Source: UBA9926 sp018645765
GTDB taxonomy: Bacteria > Pseudomonadota > Gammaproteobacteria > Pseudomonadales > Azotimanducaceae
Direction of reading: 5' to 3'
Length of the DNA: 64,000 bases
Assembly (NCBI GenBank): GCA_949372755.1
Contig: CASIBO010000005.1
Location: forward strand, 124,001 to 188,000
Positions 51,761 to 60,742 of this stretch are shown here, one piece after another. Numbering within the stretch: the stretch's first letter is position 1; the number at the start of each line of letters is the position of its first letter. Under the pieces are notes generated by a model. The model made no database searches. It was not told the DNA's origin and worked only from the letters and a program-made list of their open reading frames with translations. The position numbers and the translations under genes are program-made.

Positions 51761-52621
51761 ATGAAAGCAGCGCATCGATATATCTTAACCTTGACCTGTC
51801 CAGATCGCGTCGGCATCGTTGCCACCGTCAGTGAATTGATTGCCTCGCTCAACGGCTGGGTCACCGAAGCCAACTATCATTCGGACCAAGATTCAGGCTT
51901 ATTTTTCATGCGCAATGAAATTAAGGCCGACTCAATCGGGGATCAAATCGAGGCCTTCAAAGCTGGCATTCGAGCCATCGCGACCAATTTCAACCTACAC
52001 TGGGCACTGCATGATACCGCTGAAAAACAACGCATCGTGTTATTTGCCAGCAAGGCATCGCACTGCCTGAATGATCTATTGCACCGCTGGCATAATGGCG
52101 AGCTTGATTGCACAGTTAGCGCTGTGATTTCGAACCACGAATCGCTGCGCCGAATGGTGGAATTCTACGGCATCCCGTTCGAGTACATTCCGATCATCCC
52201 GGACAATAAAGCCGCCGGCTTCCATCAGGTTGCCGAAGCACTCGAACAGCTTCAACCGGATGCGGTGATCCTTGCACGATACATGCAGGTTTTACCGGGT
52301 TCGATCTGCGAGGCTTATAACGGCCGGATGATTAATATTCATCACAGCTTCTTACCGAGTTTTATGGGTGCAAACCCCTACCAGCGGGCGTTTGAGCGGG
52401 GGGTCAAGCTTATTGGCGCAACCAGCCACTATGTCACCGAAGATCTCGATGAGGGACCGATTATTGAGCAAGATGTGTCACGGGTCAGTCACAGGCACCA
52501 AACGAAAGACCTGATTCGATTAGGCAAGGATATTGAACGCGTAGTACTTGCCCGCGCTGTGCGCTCACACCTTGAGCGCCGGGTCTTTATCAGCGGCAAT
52601 AAAACCATTGTTTTTGACTGA
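51761..52621 (+). CDS. purU: Formyltetrahydrofolate deformylase
   Basis: Hydrolyses 10-formyl-tetrahydrofolate to formate and tetrahydrofolate, balancing one-carbon units. 286 residues: N-terminal ACT domain (HRYILTLTCPDRVGIVATVSELI, about 1-85) and a C-terminal formyltransferase-fold domain with INIHHSFLPSFMGANPYQRA (Asn/His) and GATSHYVTEDLDEGPII (catalytic Asp). The ATG at MKAAHRYILTLT is the family start; the upstream open frame crosses the terminator-like hairpin. No strong ribosome site. Probably controlled by the structured leader before it. Confidence 0.94.
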   Translation: MKAAHRYILTLTCPDRVGIVATVSELIASLNGWVTEANYHSDQDSGLFFMRNEIKADSIGDQIEAFKAGIRAIATNFNLHWALHDTAEKQRIVLFASKASHCLNDLLHRWHNGELDCTVSAVISNHESLRRMVEFYGIPFEYIPIIPDNKAAGFHQVAEALEQLQPDAVILARYMQVLPGSICEAYNGRMINIHHSFLPSFMGANPYQRAFERGVKLIGATSHYVTEDLDEGPIIEQDVSRVSHRHQTKDLIRLGKDIERVVLARAVRSHLERRVFISGNKTIVFD

Positions 52622-52702
52622 TTGTGAGACTGCCGCATCGGAATGGGTCTTAATGATTTTAATGCCCCTCTCGAAACGGTCTTGAGCCGGCCCTATGGCC
52701 GC

Positions 52703-54016
52703 TTAATCTGTCAAATCACTGCCCTGGGTCTCCGTTAATTGCGAGAGTGACATCAGCGTGAGGATTGCCGCCAGGGCAATATAAACAGACACCCAAAAGA
52801 TGCCAAAGTTGTTCCACAGCAAGACCGCGATGGTCGGCGCTAAGGCGCCCCCGACAATCGCGCCAAGCTGGTAGCCGAGAGATGCGCCGGAGTAACGCAC
52901 TTCAGTACTGAACAGTTCCGTGAAAAAAGCCGCTTGTGGGCCGTACTGCATCCCGAGAAAAACCAGCCCCATAGTCACTGCGAAACAAATCAAGACGGGT
53001 TGGCCGGTATCAATCAGCGGAAACAAGGCAAAACCCCAAAGCCCAGTCAAGATCGCACCCCAACGGTAGACCGTTTTACGGCCCAGTCGATCTGATAACC
53101 CCGAAAAATAAAATTGCGATGGCACCATAATAGCGGCCGCCACCAACACGGCCGTCAACATCATGTCCCGAGACAGCGTAACGGTTGGCGAATTAACGCC
53201 GTACGCTACAACAAACGCAATTAAAATGTAGAACGTGACTTGAATCGACAAGAAAGCGCCCGCCGCCAGCACGATCCGCTTTGGATAGCGTCGCAGCACT
53301 TCAACGATCGGGGACTTTACGACGGTTTGTTGCGCTGTATCCTTTGGCGCTTGGTTGGCAGCAAGTGCTTTAAAGGCGGGCGTGTCTTCCAGTTTCAGCT
53401 GCACGTACATCGAGATCAAGATCAGGACAAAACTGGCGATAAACGGCAGGCGCCAGCCCCAGTCCATAAAGTCAGCTTCAGACAAGCTGGCGCTCACGCC
53501 CAGAAAAGCAAGGTTGGCGAGGATGACGCCGACGGGCGCACCAGCCTGAGCATAGGCGCCATACCAGCCCCGTTGATCCTTCGGCGCGCTCTCCGTCACC
53601 AGCAACATGGCCCCGCCCCACTGGCCTCCGATCGCCAGACCCTGAACAAATCGCAGCACCACCAGCAGCAGCGGCGCCATCACGCCGATCGACTGATAGG
53701 TCGGCAAAAAGCCAATCAGGGTGGTCGCCACCCCCATCATCATCAGCGCAACCACCAACGTTTTCTTGCGGCCAACCCGGTCGCCAAAGTGGCCAAAAAT
53801 AGCCCCACCCAGCGGTCTCGCTAAAAACCCCACCGCAAAGGTACTAAACGATGCAATCAGAACCACCATGGTCGGAAGGTCTTGTGGAAAAAATGCTTGA
53901 GGAAAGATCACCGCAGCCGCGGTGCCATAGAGAAAAAAGTCATACCACTCGATGCTCGTTCCAGAGAGCGACGTCAGTGCGACCTTCCGCATATCTTTGG
54001 TTTTTTCTTGACTCAT
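52703..54016 (-). CDS. MFS transporter, metabolite:H+ symporter (MHS) family
   Basis: 12-helix proton-coupled transporter, 437 residues. Features of the MHS family are GTSIEWYDFFLYGTAAAV in helix 1, RPLGGAIFGHFGDRVGRKKTLV after helix 2-3, and QGLAIGGQWGGAMLLVTES. Substrates of the family include 2-oxoglutarate, citrate, proline/betaine and aromatic acids; none can be assigned here. Its start overlaps the stop of the upstream acyl-CoA dehydrogenase by 4 nt, suggesting import of an acid that is then oxidised as a CoA ester. Confidence 0.92.
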   Translation of the reverse strand: MSQEKTKDMRKVALTSLSGTSIEWYDFFLYGTAAAVIFPQAFFPQDLPTMVVLIASFSTFAVGFLARPLGGAIFGHFGDRVGRKKTLVVALMMMGVATTLIGFLPTYQSIGVMAPLLLVVLRFVQGLAIGGQWGGAMLLVTESAPKDQRGWYGAYAQAGAPVGVILANLAFLGVSASLSEADFMDWGWRLPFIASFVLILISMYVQLKLEDTPAFKALAANQAPKDTAQQTVVKSPIVEVLRRYPKRIVLAAGAFLSIQVTFYILIAFVVAYGVNSPTVTLSRDMMLTAVLVAAAIMVPSQFYFSGLSDRLGRKTVYRWGAILTGLWGFALFPLIDTGQPVLICFAVTMGLVFLGMQYGPQAAFFTELFSTEVRYSGASLGYQLGAIVGGALAPTIAVLLWNNFGIFWVSVYIALAAILTLMSLSQLTETQGSDLTD

Positions 54017-55152
54017 AGATCCCCCTTTCCAAGTTCTAAGTTACCCTTCGCCAAATTTAACCGCAAAAGATCATTAGCGCCTTCCACCAGTCGTAAGGAG
54101 CGCACCCGACGATAAAGCGCTTCCAACGGATGTCCGACAACCAAGGCTTGCCCGCCCACTAACTGCACGGCCCAGTCGATAATCGTGCTGGCAACCTCCG
54201 TGCAAAATACTTTTGCTGCGATCACCTCGTTAACACTGTTATCGGGGCCATCTGCCCGTCTCGCCGCCCGATATAAGACACTTCGGCCAGCGAATGCTTG
54301 AATACGAAGCTCAGCGTACCGCAGGCGGACGCCCTCTTTATCGCCAAGCGAGCCACCAGTCCGATGGGGCGCCAATAAATGTTGGTTCAGGTAGTCGAGC
54401 GCCCACAGGCTCATGCCCATCGCCTCCGCCGCGACCATCAATCGAACGTTACCAATATTGGCCAACGCCCGTGGCATGCCTTCACCCAGTTTGCCAATCA
54501 TTTGCCAGCTAGGGACCTTGACCGCCTCAAATCGAAAGGCAGCATGCCCGCCACCTTCCATCGAGGTAAACGTGTCCTCGAGAACAACGCCAGCCGCGGC
54601 ACGGTCGACGACCACCATCGCCGAGCCCAACTTCGCGCCATTTGGATCTTCGACGTTGACCAGAATTGATAAAAAATCGGCCGTGTCACCGCCCGTGACG
54701 TAAGATTTTTGGCCATTGAGCGTCAGTTCATCGTTTGCCAAAACCGCCCAGGTCGGGCGCGGTGCGCTATCAGGCTCGGTAAACCCAAATGCGCCTCGTT
54801 TCTCACCCGCCATGACGGGTTTTAAAAATTGGCTCGCCAACTCACCCGACGCTTCGTGCAAGATGCCCGGACCCGGGCCAAAAATAAATCGAGTCAGTTC
54901 CGAGTTGGCACTCGCCCAATATTCTCGAAGCATTGTCAGCTCTAAGGCGCCTGCCGGGGCCCCACCAAAAGCTTCCGGCTGCGTCTTATAGAAAAACCCA
55001 GCCTGCTTCGAGGCCGCGCGTACTTCCGCGCTCAGCGCAGCGAGCGGTTCGCCAAGCCCCAACCGCTCGCCTCGTGGCACGATTTCCTGCGCGACAAAAC
55101 CTTCGGCCTGTTTTAGAACGGCTAAATAACTTTCCGGTAGTTGTTCTGGCAT
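54013..55152 (-). CDS. Acyl-CoA dehydrogenase family protein
   Basis: FAD enzyme introducing a 2,3-double bond into acyl-CoA, 379 residues. GAFGFTEPDSAPRPTWAVL and LNGQKSYVTGGDTADFLSI bind FAD/acyl-CoA, and the C-terminal LRLVEGANDLLRLNLAKG carries the Glu at the catalytic-base position. AAGGATTGTTG before the ATG gives AGGA at six bases. It is coupled to the MHS transporter gene downstream and divergent from an LLM flavoenzyme gene. Confidence 0.9.
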   Translation of the reverse strand: MPEQLPESYLAVLKQAEGFVAQEIVPRGERLGLGEPLAALSAEVRAASKQAGFFYKTQPEAFGGAPAGALELTMLREYWASANSELTRFIFGPGPGILHEASGELASQFLKPVMAGEKRGAFGFTEPDSAPRPTWAVLANDELTLNGQKSYVTGGDTADFLSILVNVEDPNGAKLGSAMVVVDRAAAGVVLEDTFTSMEGGGHAAFRFEAVKVPSWQMIGKLGEGMPRALANIGNVRLMVAAEAMGMSLWALDYLNQHLLAPHRTGGSLGDKEGVRLRYAELRIQAFAGRSVLYRAARRADGPDNSVNEVIAAKVFCTEVASTIIDWAVQLVGGQALVVGHPLEALYRRVRSLRLVEGANDLLRLNLAKGNLELGKGDL

Positions 55153-55324
55153 CAACAATCCTTACCTTGATCCGTAATCAAAATGATGTGGCAATCACAC
55201 AAACCCTGATGCATTCGCGGTTCGGTGTTCGATTCAGCATTTTTTGGACGCCTTCACGATTTTGTACACGACTTGCGACTTCGGAATTTGGTATATTCCT
55301 CTTTTTCTCACAGCGAGCGTCTAA

Positions 55325-56368
55325 ATGAAAGTTGCCATTGGTATTGGAAGCGCCTATTACAACGGCGATGACTGGAATGAATTGGTCGACTACACCGTTG
55401 CTGCAGACACCATGGGCGTCGATTACGTCTGGTCCGCCGAGGCCTGGGGCATGGATGCGGTTGTGCCGCTGGCCTATCTCGCTGCTAAAACCCAGCATAT
55501 CAAATTGGGCACGGGCATTATGCAAATTAGCTCCCGCGTGCCGCCGATGATTGCGATGACAGCGCAAAGCCTCAGAACCGTCTCCAATAATCGTTTTGTT
55601 CTTGGTTTAGGCGTCTCTGGCCCACAAGTAGTCGAAGGGTTGCACGGCGCATCCTTTGCCAAGCCCCTGTCAAGATTGCGTGAGTGTGTTGATATTATCA
55701 AGCTGGGCCTTGCCAGCGAGCGCATTGCCTACGAGGGCAAGCACTATGTGTTGCCGAGACCAGGGGGTGAAGGCAAACCGATCCGTTTGTCCCAACCGCC
55801 GCAGGCCGACTTGCCCATCTACTTAGCAACCCTTGGCCCAAAAGCGATGGAAATGACGGGAGAGCTTGCCAATGGCTGGCTGGGCACCTCGTTTATGCCC
55901 GAGCAAGCCGATATTTTTTTAGAACCGCTCTTGCGAGGTCTCGCAAAATCCGGCCGAACGCTTGCCGATATCGACGTACAAGTGGGCGGCAGTTTAGAGA
56001 TCGATGACGATGTTGAACGTCTGATCGAAGCCCGACGGCCCGCTATGGCCTTTACCTTGGGCGGAATGGGCTCGGCGAAGACCAACTTTTATAATGATGC
56101 GTTTAAACGCGCCGGTTACGCAGAGGCTGCTGAGGCAGTGCAAGCCTTATGGGTGAGCGGCGATAAAGCGGCCGCAATTCGCGCGGTACCCGATGAAATG
56201 GTGCTTAAAACCAATCTCATCGGCACGCGAGAGATGATTGTTGAGCGGATTAAGGCCTATGCCGCCGCCGGCGTTACAACCCTGCGGATCAGCACCTCCG
56301 GTCAAAACTGGCGAGAACGCACCGAGACCCTTGCAGAAGCCACAGACTTAATTCATTCGATTCAGTAA
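55325..56368 (+). CDS. LLM-class F420-dependent-type oxidoreductase
   Basis: Luciferase-like TIM barrel, 347 residues. IGSAYYNGDDWNELVDYTVAADTMGVDYVWSAEAWGMDAVVPL, LGTGIMQISSRVPPMIAMTA and FVLGLGVSGPQVVEGLHGASFAKPLSRLRE are the diagnostic blocks of the TIGR03559-like F420 group. It is closely similar to the gene at 62872-63891. Ribosome site weak. It begins a plus-strand run with a small zinc-type protein and two metallo-hydrolases. Cofactor use is inferred from family; no F420 biosynthesis genes are visible. Confidence 0.88.
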   Translation: MKVAIGIGSAYYNGDDWNELVDYTVAADTMGVDYVWSAEAWGMDAVVPLAYLAAKTQHIKLGTGIMQISSRVPPMIAMTAQSLRTVSNNRFVLGLGVSGPQVVEGLHGASFAKPLSRLRECVDIIKLGLASERIAYEGKHYVLPRPGGEGKPIRLSQPPQADLPIYLATLGPKAMEMTGELANGWLGTSFMPEQADIFLEPLLRGLAKSGRTLADIDVQVGGSLEIDDDVERLIEARRPAMAFTLGGMGSAKTNFYNDAFKRAGYAEAAEAVQALWVSGDKAAAIRAVPDEMVLKTNLIGTREMIVERIKAYAAAGVTTLRISTSGQNWRERTETLAEATDLIHSIQ

Positions 56369-56418
56369 TCCCAGCAAGGGATCCGTCGACTTAGGTTGAC
56401 ATACGAGGAGCAGCTACC

Positions 56419-56598
56419 ATGCAACAATGCGCATTCTGTGAAGCCGACGTCATCACACCGATGTATTACACAACGCCAGAGATTAAGGAATTGCATCAAC
56501 CTTATGCCGGTCTACCGCGGGAGGTGTATTGCAGCGCTGAATGCAGTACCCGACGCTTTGAGGCTTTATTGCAACAGACGGCATCCACTGACGACTAA
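56419..56598 (+). CDS. 59-residue zinc-finger-like small protein
   Basis: A complete short gene with GAGGAG nine bases before the ATG. The protein starts MQQCAFCEADVITPMYYTTP and later has YCSAECSTRRFEALL, so two Cys pairs (CxxC and CxxxC) separated by about 30 residues could bind zinc. It lies 50 nt after the LLM gene and 42 nt before a metallo-beta-lactamase-fold gene, all on one strand, suggesting one operon. I do not recognise a named family. Confidence 0.75.
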   Translation: MQQCAFCEADVITPMYYTTPEIKELHQPYAGLPREVYCSAECSTRRFEALLQQTASTDD

Positions 56599-56640
56599 AG
56601 CTTTTCAGAGTCAGTCGAGCCTAAAAAAGCAGGAGACGCC

Positions 56641-57510
56641 ATGAATCGCTGGCAAATCGGGGACGTCCGTATTACTCGTATCGTTGAGATGGAAGTCGCG
56701 GGCGGTACACGATTCATCTTGCCCCAGGCAACGCCCGAGGCCGTTTCATCGATGCAATGGTTAGTGCCGCATTTTGCAACCCCCGAGGGCAAGCTCATCA
56801 TGAGTGTGCATGCCCTCGTTATCGAAACGCCGGATCGACTGATGTTAGTTGATACCTGCATCGGTAATGATAAGGATCGTTCAATCCCCAACTGGCACCA
56901 ACTGTCGTTACCCTTTTTAGAAGACTTGGCAAAGGCCGGTTATGAACCTGAGCAATTCGACACCATTATGTGCACCCATCTTCACGTTGATCATGTTGGT
57001 TGGAATACTCGCTTGATCAATGGCGTCTGGGTCCCCACCTTCAAAAATGCCCGCTACCTCATTGGCAAAACAGAATACGAACACTGGCAAGCGGCGGACC
57101 CAAGCGACTTGAATGACGGCATCTTCGAAGACTCGGTCCTGCCCGTCATGAACGCCGGACTGATGGACCTGGTTGCAGCCGATCATCAGGTGTCAGAGGA
57201 AGTCAGCTTCGTCTCAACACCCGGGCATACGCCAGGCCACGTCAGCATCTTAATCCGCTCAAAGGCAAAGCAGGCGCTTATTACTGGCGATTGCATCCAC
57301 CACCCTTGCCAAATCGAGCAAACCCACTGGTCGAGCAGTGCCGACTTTGATGCCAGCAGAGCGATTGCAACCCGAGAAAATCTTGTAGCCACCTACGCGA
57401 ACCAGCCGACGCTCATCATCGGCACCCACTTTGCCACCCCCACGGCCGGGTACCTGCGATCAACCGAAACAGGCCATTACCTAGATACGAATCTCGCGCA
57501 GCACAGCTAG
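56641..57510 (+). CDS. Metallo-beta-lactamase-fold hydrolase (1)
   Basis: Dizinc hydrolase, 289 residues. Metal motifs in order: CTHLHVDHVGWN (HxHxDH), STPGHTPGHVS, ITGDCIHHP (bridging Asp) and IGTHFATPTAG (last His). The N-terminus MNRWQIGDVRITRIVEMEVA and the SVHALVIETPDRLMLVDTCIG strand are typical of lactonase/quorum-quenching-like members, but activity is not predictable. It starts 42 nt after the small zinc-type protein and is 45 nt before a second MBL gene of a different subtype. Confidence 0.9.
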   Translation: MNRWQIGDVRITRIVEMEVAGGTRFILPQATPEAVSSMQWLVPHFATPEGKLIMSVHALVIETPDRLMLVDTCIGNDKDRSIPNWHQLSLPFLEDLAKAGYEPEQFDTIMCTHLHVDHVGWNTRLINGVWVPTFKNARYLIGKTEYEHWQAADPSDLNDGIFEDSVLPVMNAGLMDLVAADHQVSEEVSFVSTPGHTPGHVSILIRSKAKQALITGDCIHHPCQIEQTHWSSSADFDASRAIATRENLVATYANQPTLIIGTHFATPTAGYLRSTETGHYLDTNLAQHS

Positions 57511-57555
57511 GCCCTTTCATGTATCATCGTGCCTTGAAATTAAGGCCTGCACACC

Positions 57556-58578
57556 ATGCTCGAGTACCCCTTCACCGATATACCCGCACCTGGCAAAACG
57601 ATTGAGGTTGCCCCCGGCGTTTTCTGGCTGCGTATGCCGCTGCCGATGTCCCTCGATCACATCAACCTGTATCTGTTAGAGAGCGAGACGGGCTGGACCG
57701 TGGTGGACACTGGAATCCGCGGCCAGGAAACCAAAGATCTATGGCTAACGATATTTGAGAACTGTTTGGGCGGCAAACCCGTTGAGCAAATTATCTGCAC
57801 CCACATGCATCCAGATCACACAGGACAAGCTGGGTTTATTTCAGACCACTTTCGCGTACCCCTATTAATGAGCTACGGCGAATATTATCAAGCGCGCATG
57901 ATGCACTATTCGATGCAGGAAAGAGGCTCCTGGCACATGTCGGACTTTTTCCTGCGAGGCGGGATCTCACAAGCCCTGATGGATGCGATGAGCGAGGCCA
58001 GAAGCCAATTTGCGCCTGAAGCCGATGATCTACCCATGCCGAAAAGCTACCAGCGTTTGCGCGATGGCGATCAATTGCGCATCGGCGCAATTACCTGGGA
58101 CATCCTTGTTGGCAGTGGCCATTCCCCGGAGCATGTTTGCCTATACTCTAAAACCAACCGCCTCCTATTATCAGGCGATCAAATCCTGCCGATTATCACC
58201 AGTAACGTGTCAGTTCATCCAACAGAACCCGAAGCGGACCCGATGACGGATTGGCTCACCTCACATCAAAAGTTTAAAACCCTGATCCCCGATGAAACGC
58301 TGATCTTGCCGGCTCATAACAACCCGTTTTACGGCGCCAGCGAACGACTCGATGAGCTGACTGCCCATCATGAGCATCGGATGCAGATTGTTTTGGACGG
58401 CTGTAAAACGCCGACCGTCGCAATTGATCTGCTTCCGGCCCTGTTCGAGAGAAAGTTGGAAAACCACACGTTGTTTATGGCGCTTGGCGAGGGCATCGCC
58501 CACATCCATTGCCTCATGACCCGCGGGCAAATCAAGCGAGAGTTTGACGGCGCTGTCTATCGCTACACGACCCTATAA
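57556..58578 (+). CDS. Metallo-beta-lactamase-fold hydrolase (2)
   Basis: 340 residues, longer than the neighbouring MBL protein. N-terminus with VAPGVFWLRMPLPMSLDHINLYLLE, metal motifs CTHMHPDHTGQAG, VGSGHSPEHVCLY, LLSGDQILP and LPAHNNPFYGA. A C-terminal helical domain (about 240-340) with HHEHRMQIVLDG and ENHTLFMALGEGIAHIHCL resembles the winged-helix extension of LACTB2-like hydrolases. Probably acts on an ester or thioester in the local acyl-CoA pathway; that part is inference. Convergent with the nitroreductase. Confidence 0.9.
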   Translation: MLEYPFTDIPAPGKTIEVAPGVFWLRMPLPMSLDHINLYLLESETGWTVVDTGIRGQETKDLWLTIFENCLGGKPVEQIICTHMHPDHTGQAGFISDHFRVPLLMSYGEYYQARMMHYSMQERGSWHMSDFFLRGGISQALMDAMSEARSQFAPEADDLPMPKSYQRLRDGDQLRIGAITWDILVGSGHSPEHVCLYSKTNRLLLSGDQILPIITSNVSVHPTEPEADPMTDWLTSHQKFKTLIPDETLILPAHNNPFYGASERLDELTAHHEHRMQIVLDGCKTPTVAIDLLPALFERKLENHTLFMALGEGIAHIHCLMTRGQIKREFDGAVYRYTTL

Positions 58579-58742
58579 CCGGGCGCGCCGCCTTTTCATT
58601 CTGACGGCACGGCGTTCTGCCATTTACAAGCCATAGCGCGCAGAGGCCCGGCGTGACAAAGGCACCCTCGCCTGCCGCGTTCGGGGTCAGGGCAGCCGGC
58701 CGGGGGCAATCTGCGTTAATCCCATTGCCGTAAATCACGGCA

Positions 58743-59384
58743 CTAAGACAAAACCCCTTCCGGTACTGCATCCTCAAAAAAGCAGGTATCAATGCTACGC
58801 CGTGTCGGCGTGCCGAATCGGCCCTTCGGCCACCCGATTGGGATGAGGGCAATACTCGGCGTCTTAACCGGATCCAATCCTAGGAATCGATCAATCGCCT
58901 CGCCATGGGCTCTATGCGCCGTGGTCAAGGACGCACCCAATCCCACGGCGCGACACGCCAGCAGGATATTCTGAATCGCCGGGAACAGCGCCTGGCTTTG
59001 AGGTTGACCGCGCCGGGTCCAACCCGCCACAAATAAATGCACCGGCGCCTCATGGAGGTGCTCGGCCAAATAAATGGCCGCTTTCATATTACGCCGCTTG
59101 GCTTCTGGATAATCAGGATCACGAGCGGCGGCAATTGCGGGTGCGATATAAGCCTTAAACGTCTCGCGATAGAGCGTTGCGATATGCGCTCGGCGCGCTT
59201 GATCGGTTACCGCAACAAATTGCCAAGGCTGACGATTGCCGCCGCTCGGCGCGAAGGTACCTGCTTCACAGACCTTTCGAATCAATTCAATCGGCACAGG
59301 GTCGGGCTTCAAGCGCCGGATTGCGCGATTCGTGCGGATGCCTTCCAACAGAGGCAAATCCTCACCCAAGGTCTCGACCGTCAT
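58743..59384 (-). CDS. Nitroreductase-family flavoprotein
   Basis: FMN-dependent NAD(P)H oxidoreductase fold, 213 residues. LEGIRTNRAIRRLKPDPVP (FMN-phosphate-binding Arg-Arg region), AGTFAPSGGNRQPWQFVAV and AIQNILLACRAVGLGASLTT are signatures, with IPIGWPKGRFGTPTRRS at the end. The nitro-reducing name is a family label; ene or dehalogenase-type reactions are also known. It overlaps the M28 peptidase gene by 4 nt and is the last gene of an acyl-CoA dehydrogenase-peptidase-nitroreductase unit. Confidence 0.88.
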   Translation of the reverse strand: MTVETLGEDLPLLEGIRTNRAIRRLKPDPVPIELIRKVCEAGTFAPSGGNRQPWQFVAVTDQARRAHIATLYRETFKAYIAPAIAAARDPDYPEAKRRNMKAAIYLAEHLHEAPVHLFVAGWTRRGQPQSQALFPAIQNILLACRAVGLGASLTTAHRAHGEAIDRFLGLDPVKTPSIALIPIGWPKGRFGTPTRRSIDTCFFEDAVPEGVLS

Positions 59385-60742
59385 GGGTAACGAAACCGGC
59401 CAATCGGCCCTGGAAACACAACTGGTGATTGCCCACCATCGGCCCCAACACTCGAGACCCCAAAGTAATAATTATCGATCACAATATTTTCTAGGGTATA
59501 GGCGTCAACATCTGCCACCCAGCGGGAGTGCGTCCATTGGGGCGATGTGGTTAACCGCCAATGCACGCGATAACCCACAGCGCCAGGCACCCGTTGCCAA
59601 CGCAAAGTGGTGTTTGCGGAAACCTGTCCTTCGATTGCAACCGCCTCGGGTGGCGCCGGCGCACCCGCTAAGGCGGCAAGGCTCACCACATTCAAGGCTG
59701 TGACGCTCGCCGCGTAATCAAAGTTAACGCCACTGAGTACGTCACCAAACGTCCGGGTGTTCTCCTGGCGCAGATCCTGATGCTGTCGATCATAGTGTTC
59801 GTTGGTTTCCATAATCCGAACCCCTGGGAAACCAACCTCGTTAAACGGTCGGTGATGTCCGCCTCGACCAAATCGATCCAGACGGTAAATCATCATGACA
59901 TCGAGGTTATCGAAATAGCGATCCGCAAGATTATCAATATAGCGCGCTATATTGCGCGAGGGACTGTCCACCTCACCACCGGTAAATCGCCGCAGGCGAC
60001 GCTCGGCTTCGGTTTCGATCGCACGCGTCCCTTCAGAAAAGACGCGCACACGGGTGTTGTCCACGACCCCATTGATGCCCATGATATTGCCAATCATGTC
60101 GTTATTGAGTACGGCCTCGATGTACCAGCCTTCGGCCTGGGCCTGCTCGGCGAGAATTTTACCCCCGAAGAGGCCCTGTTCTTCGCCCGATAACCCAGCG
60201 AGCACGATGCTGGCTGCAAAACGATGCTTGCTCAACACCCGAGCCGCTTCCAACACACCCGCCATTCCGGAGGCATTATCGTTGGCGCCGGGCGAATCTG
60301 AAGTGGCATCCATCGGGTCGCTCACTCTGGAGTCGATATCCCCACTCATCAGTACGTATCGATCCGGATCGGTCTCACCGCGTAAGATCGCGATCACGTT
60401 CACCACGTCCGTCGCCTCTGGGATTCTAGATTCCCCAGAAATGCTGGCCCCCTTCACTTGAATCTCAAGACAACCCCCACAGGCCAGCGAAATGCGCCGA
60501 AATTCTGCTTCGATCCATCGTCTTGCGGCGCCAATACCCCGCTCGTTTGACTGGGTATCACTCAAGGTATGGCGCGTACCAAAGCCGGCCAAGGTCGTAA
60601 TATCTTGCTCAATCCGGCTAACCTGAACGGCTTCTTTTAAAGCCAGTAATTCGGTCTCAAGGGTCGATGATTGCGCCAATGATGCCCAAGATAACGAGAC
60701 CAACAAGCCCGACAAAGCGTTTTTGACCCAAAACTTCCTCAT
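59381..60742 (-). CDS. Exported M28-family peptidase-like protein with altered zinc ligand
   Basis: 453 residues. Signal peptide NALSGLLVSLSWASLAQSS, M28 peptidase domain to about 345 and a C-terminal fibronectin-III-like domain (TLRWQRVPGAVGYRVHW) to the end. M28 motifs are MSGDIDSRVSD, SPGANDNASGMAG, LSGEEQGLFGG, NNDMIG and GRGGHHRPFNEVG. The first zinc ligand, normally His in the GHxDS motif, is Asp135 (codon GAT, one base from CAT); other ligands remain. Either metal binding is changed or activity is impaired. It is coupled by 4-nt overlaps to the acyl-CoA dehydrogenase upstream and nitroreductase downstream. Confidence 0.88.
   Translation of the reverse strand: MRKFWVKNALSGLLVSLSWASLAQSSTLETELLALKEAVQVSRIEQDITTLAGFGTRHTLSDTQSNERGIGAARRWIEAEFRRISLACGGCLEIQVKGASISGESRIPEATDVVNVIAILRGETDPDRYVLMSGDIDSRVSDPMDATSDSPGANDNASGMAGVLEAARVLSKHRFAASIVLAGLSGEEQGLFGGKILAEQAQAEGWYIEAVLNNDMIGNIMGINGVVDNTRVRVFSEGTRAIETEAERRLRRFTGGEVDSPSRNIARYIDNLADRYFDNLDVMMIYRLDRFGRGGHHRPFNEVGFPGVRIMETNEHYDRQHQDLRQENTRTFGDVLSGVNFDYAASVTALNVVSLAALAGAPAPPEAVAIEGQVSANTTLRWQRVPGAVGYRVHWRLTTSPQWTHSRWVADVDAYTLENIVIDNYYFGVSSVGADGGQSPVVFPGPIGRFRYP

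Noticed and set aside
58726..58742. TGCCGT-AAATC-ACGGCA hairpin after the nitroreductase
   Set aside because: Only six pairs, abuts the stop codon and has no T-run, so it is not called a terminator.
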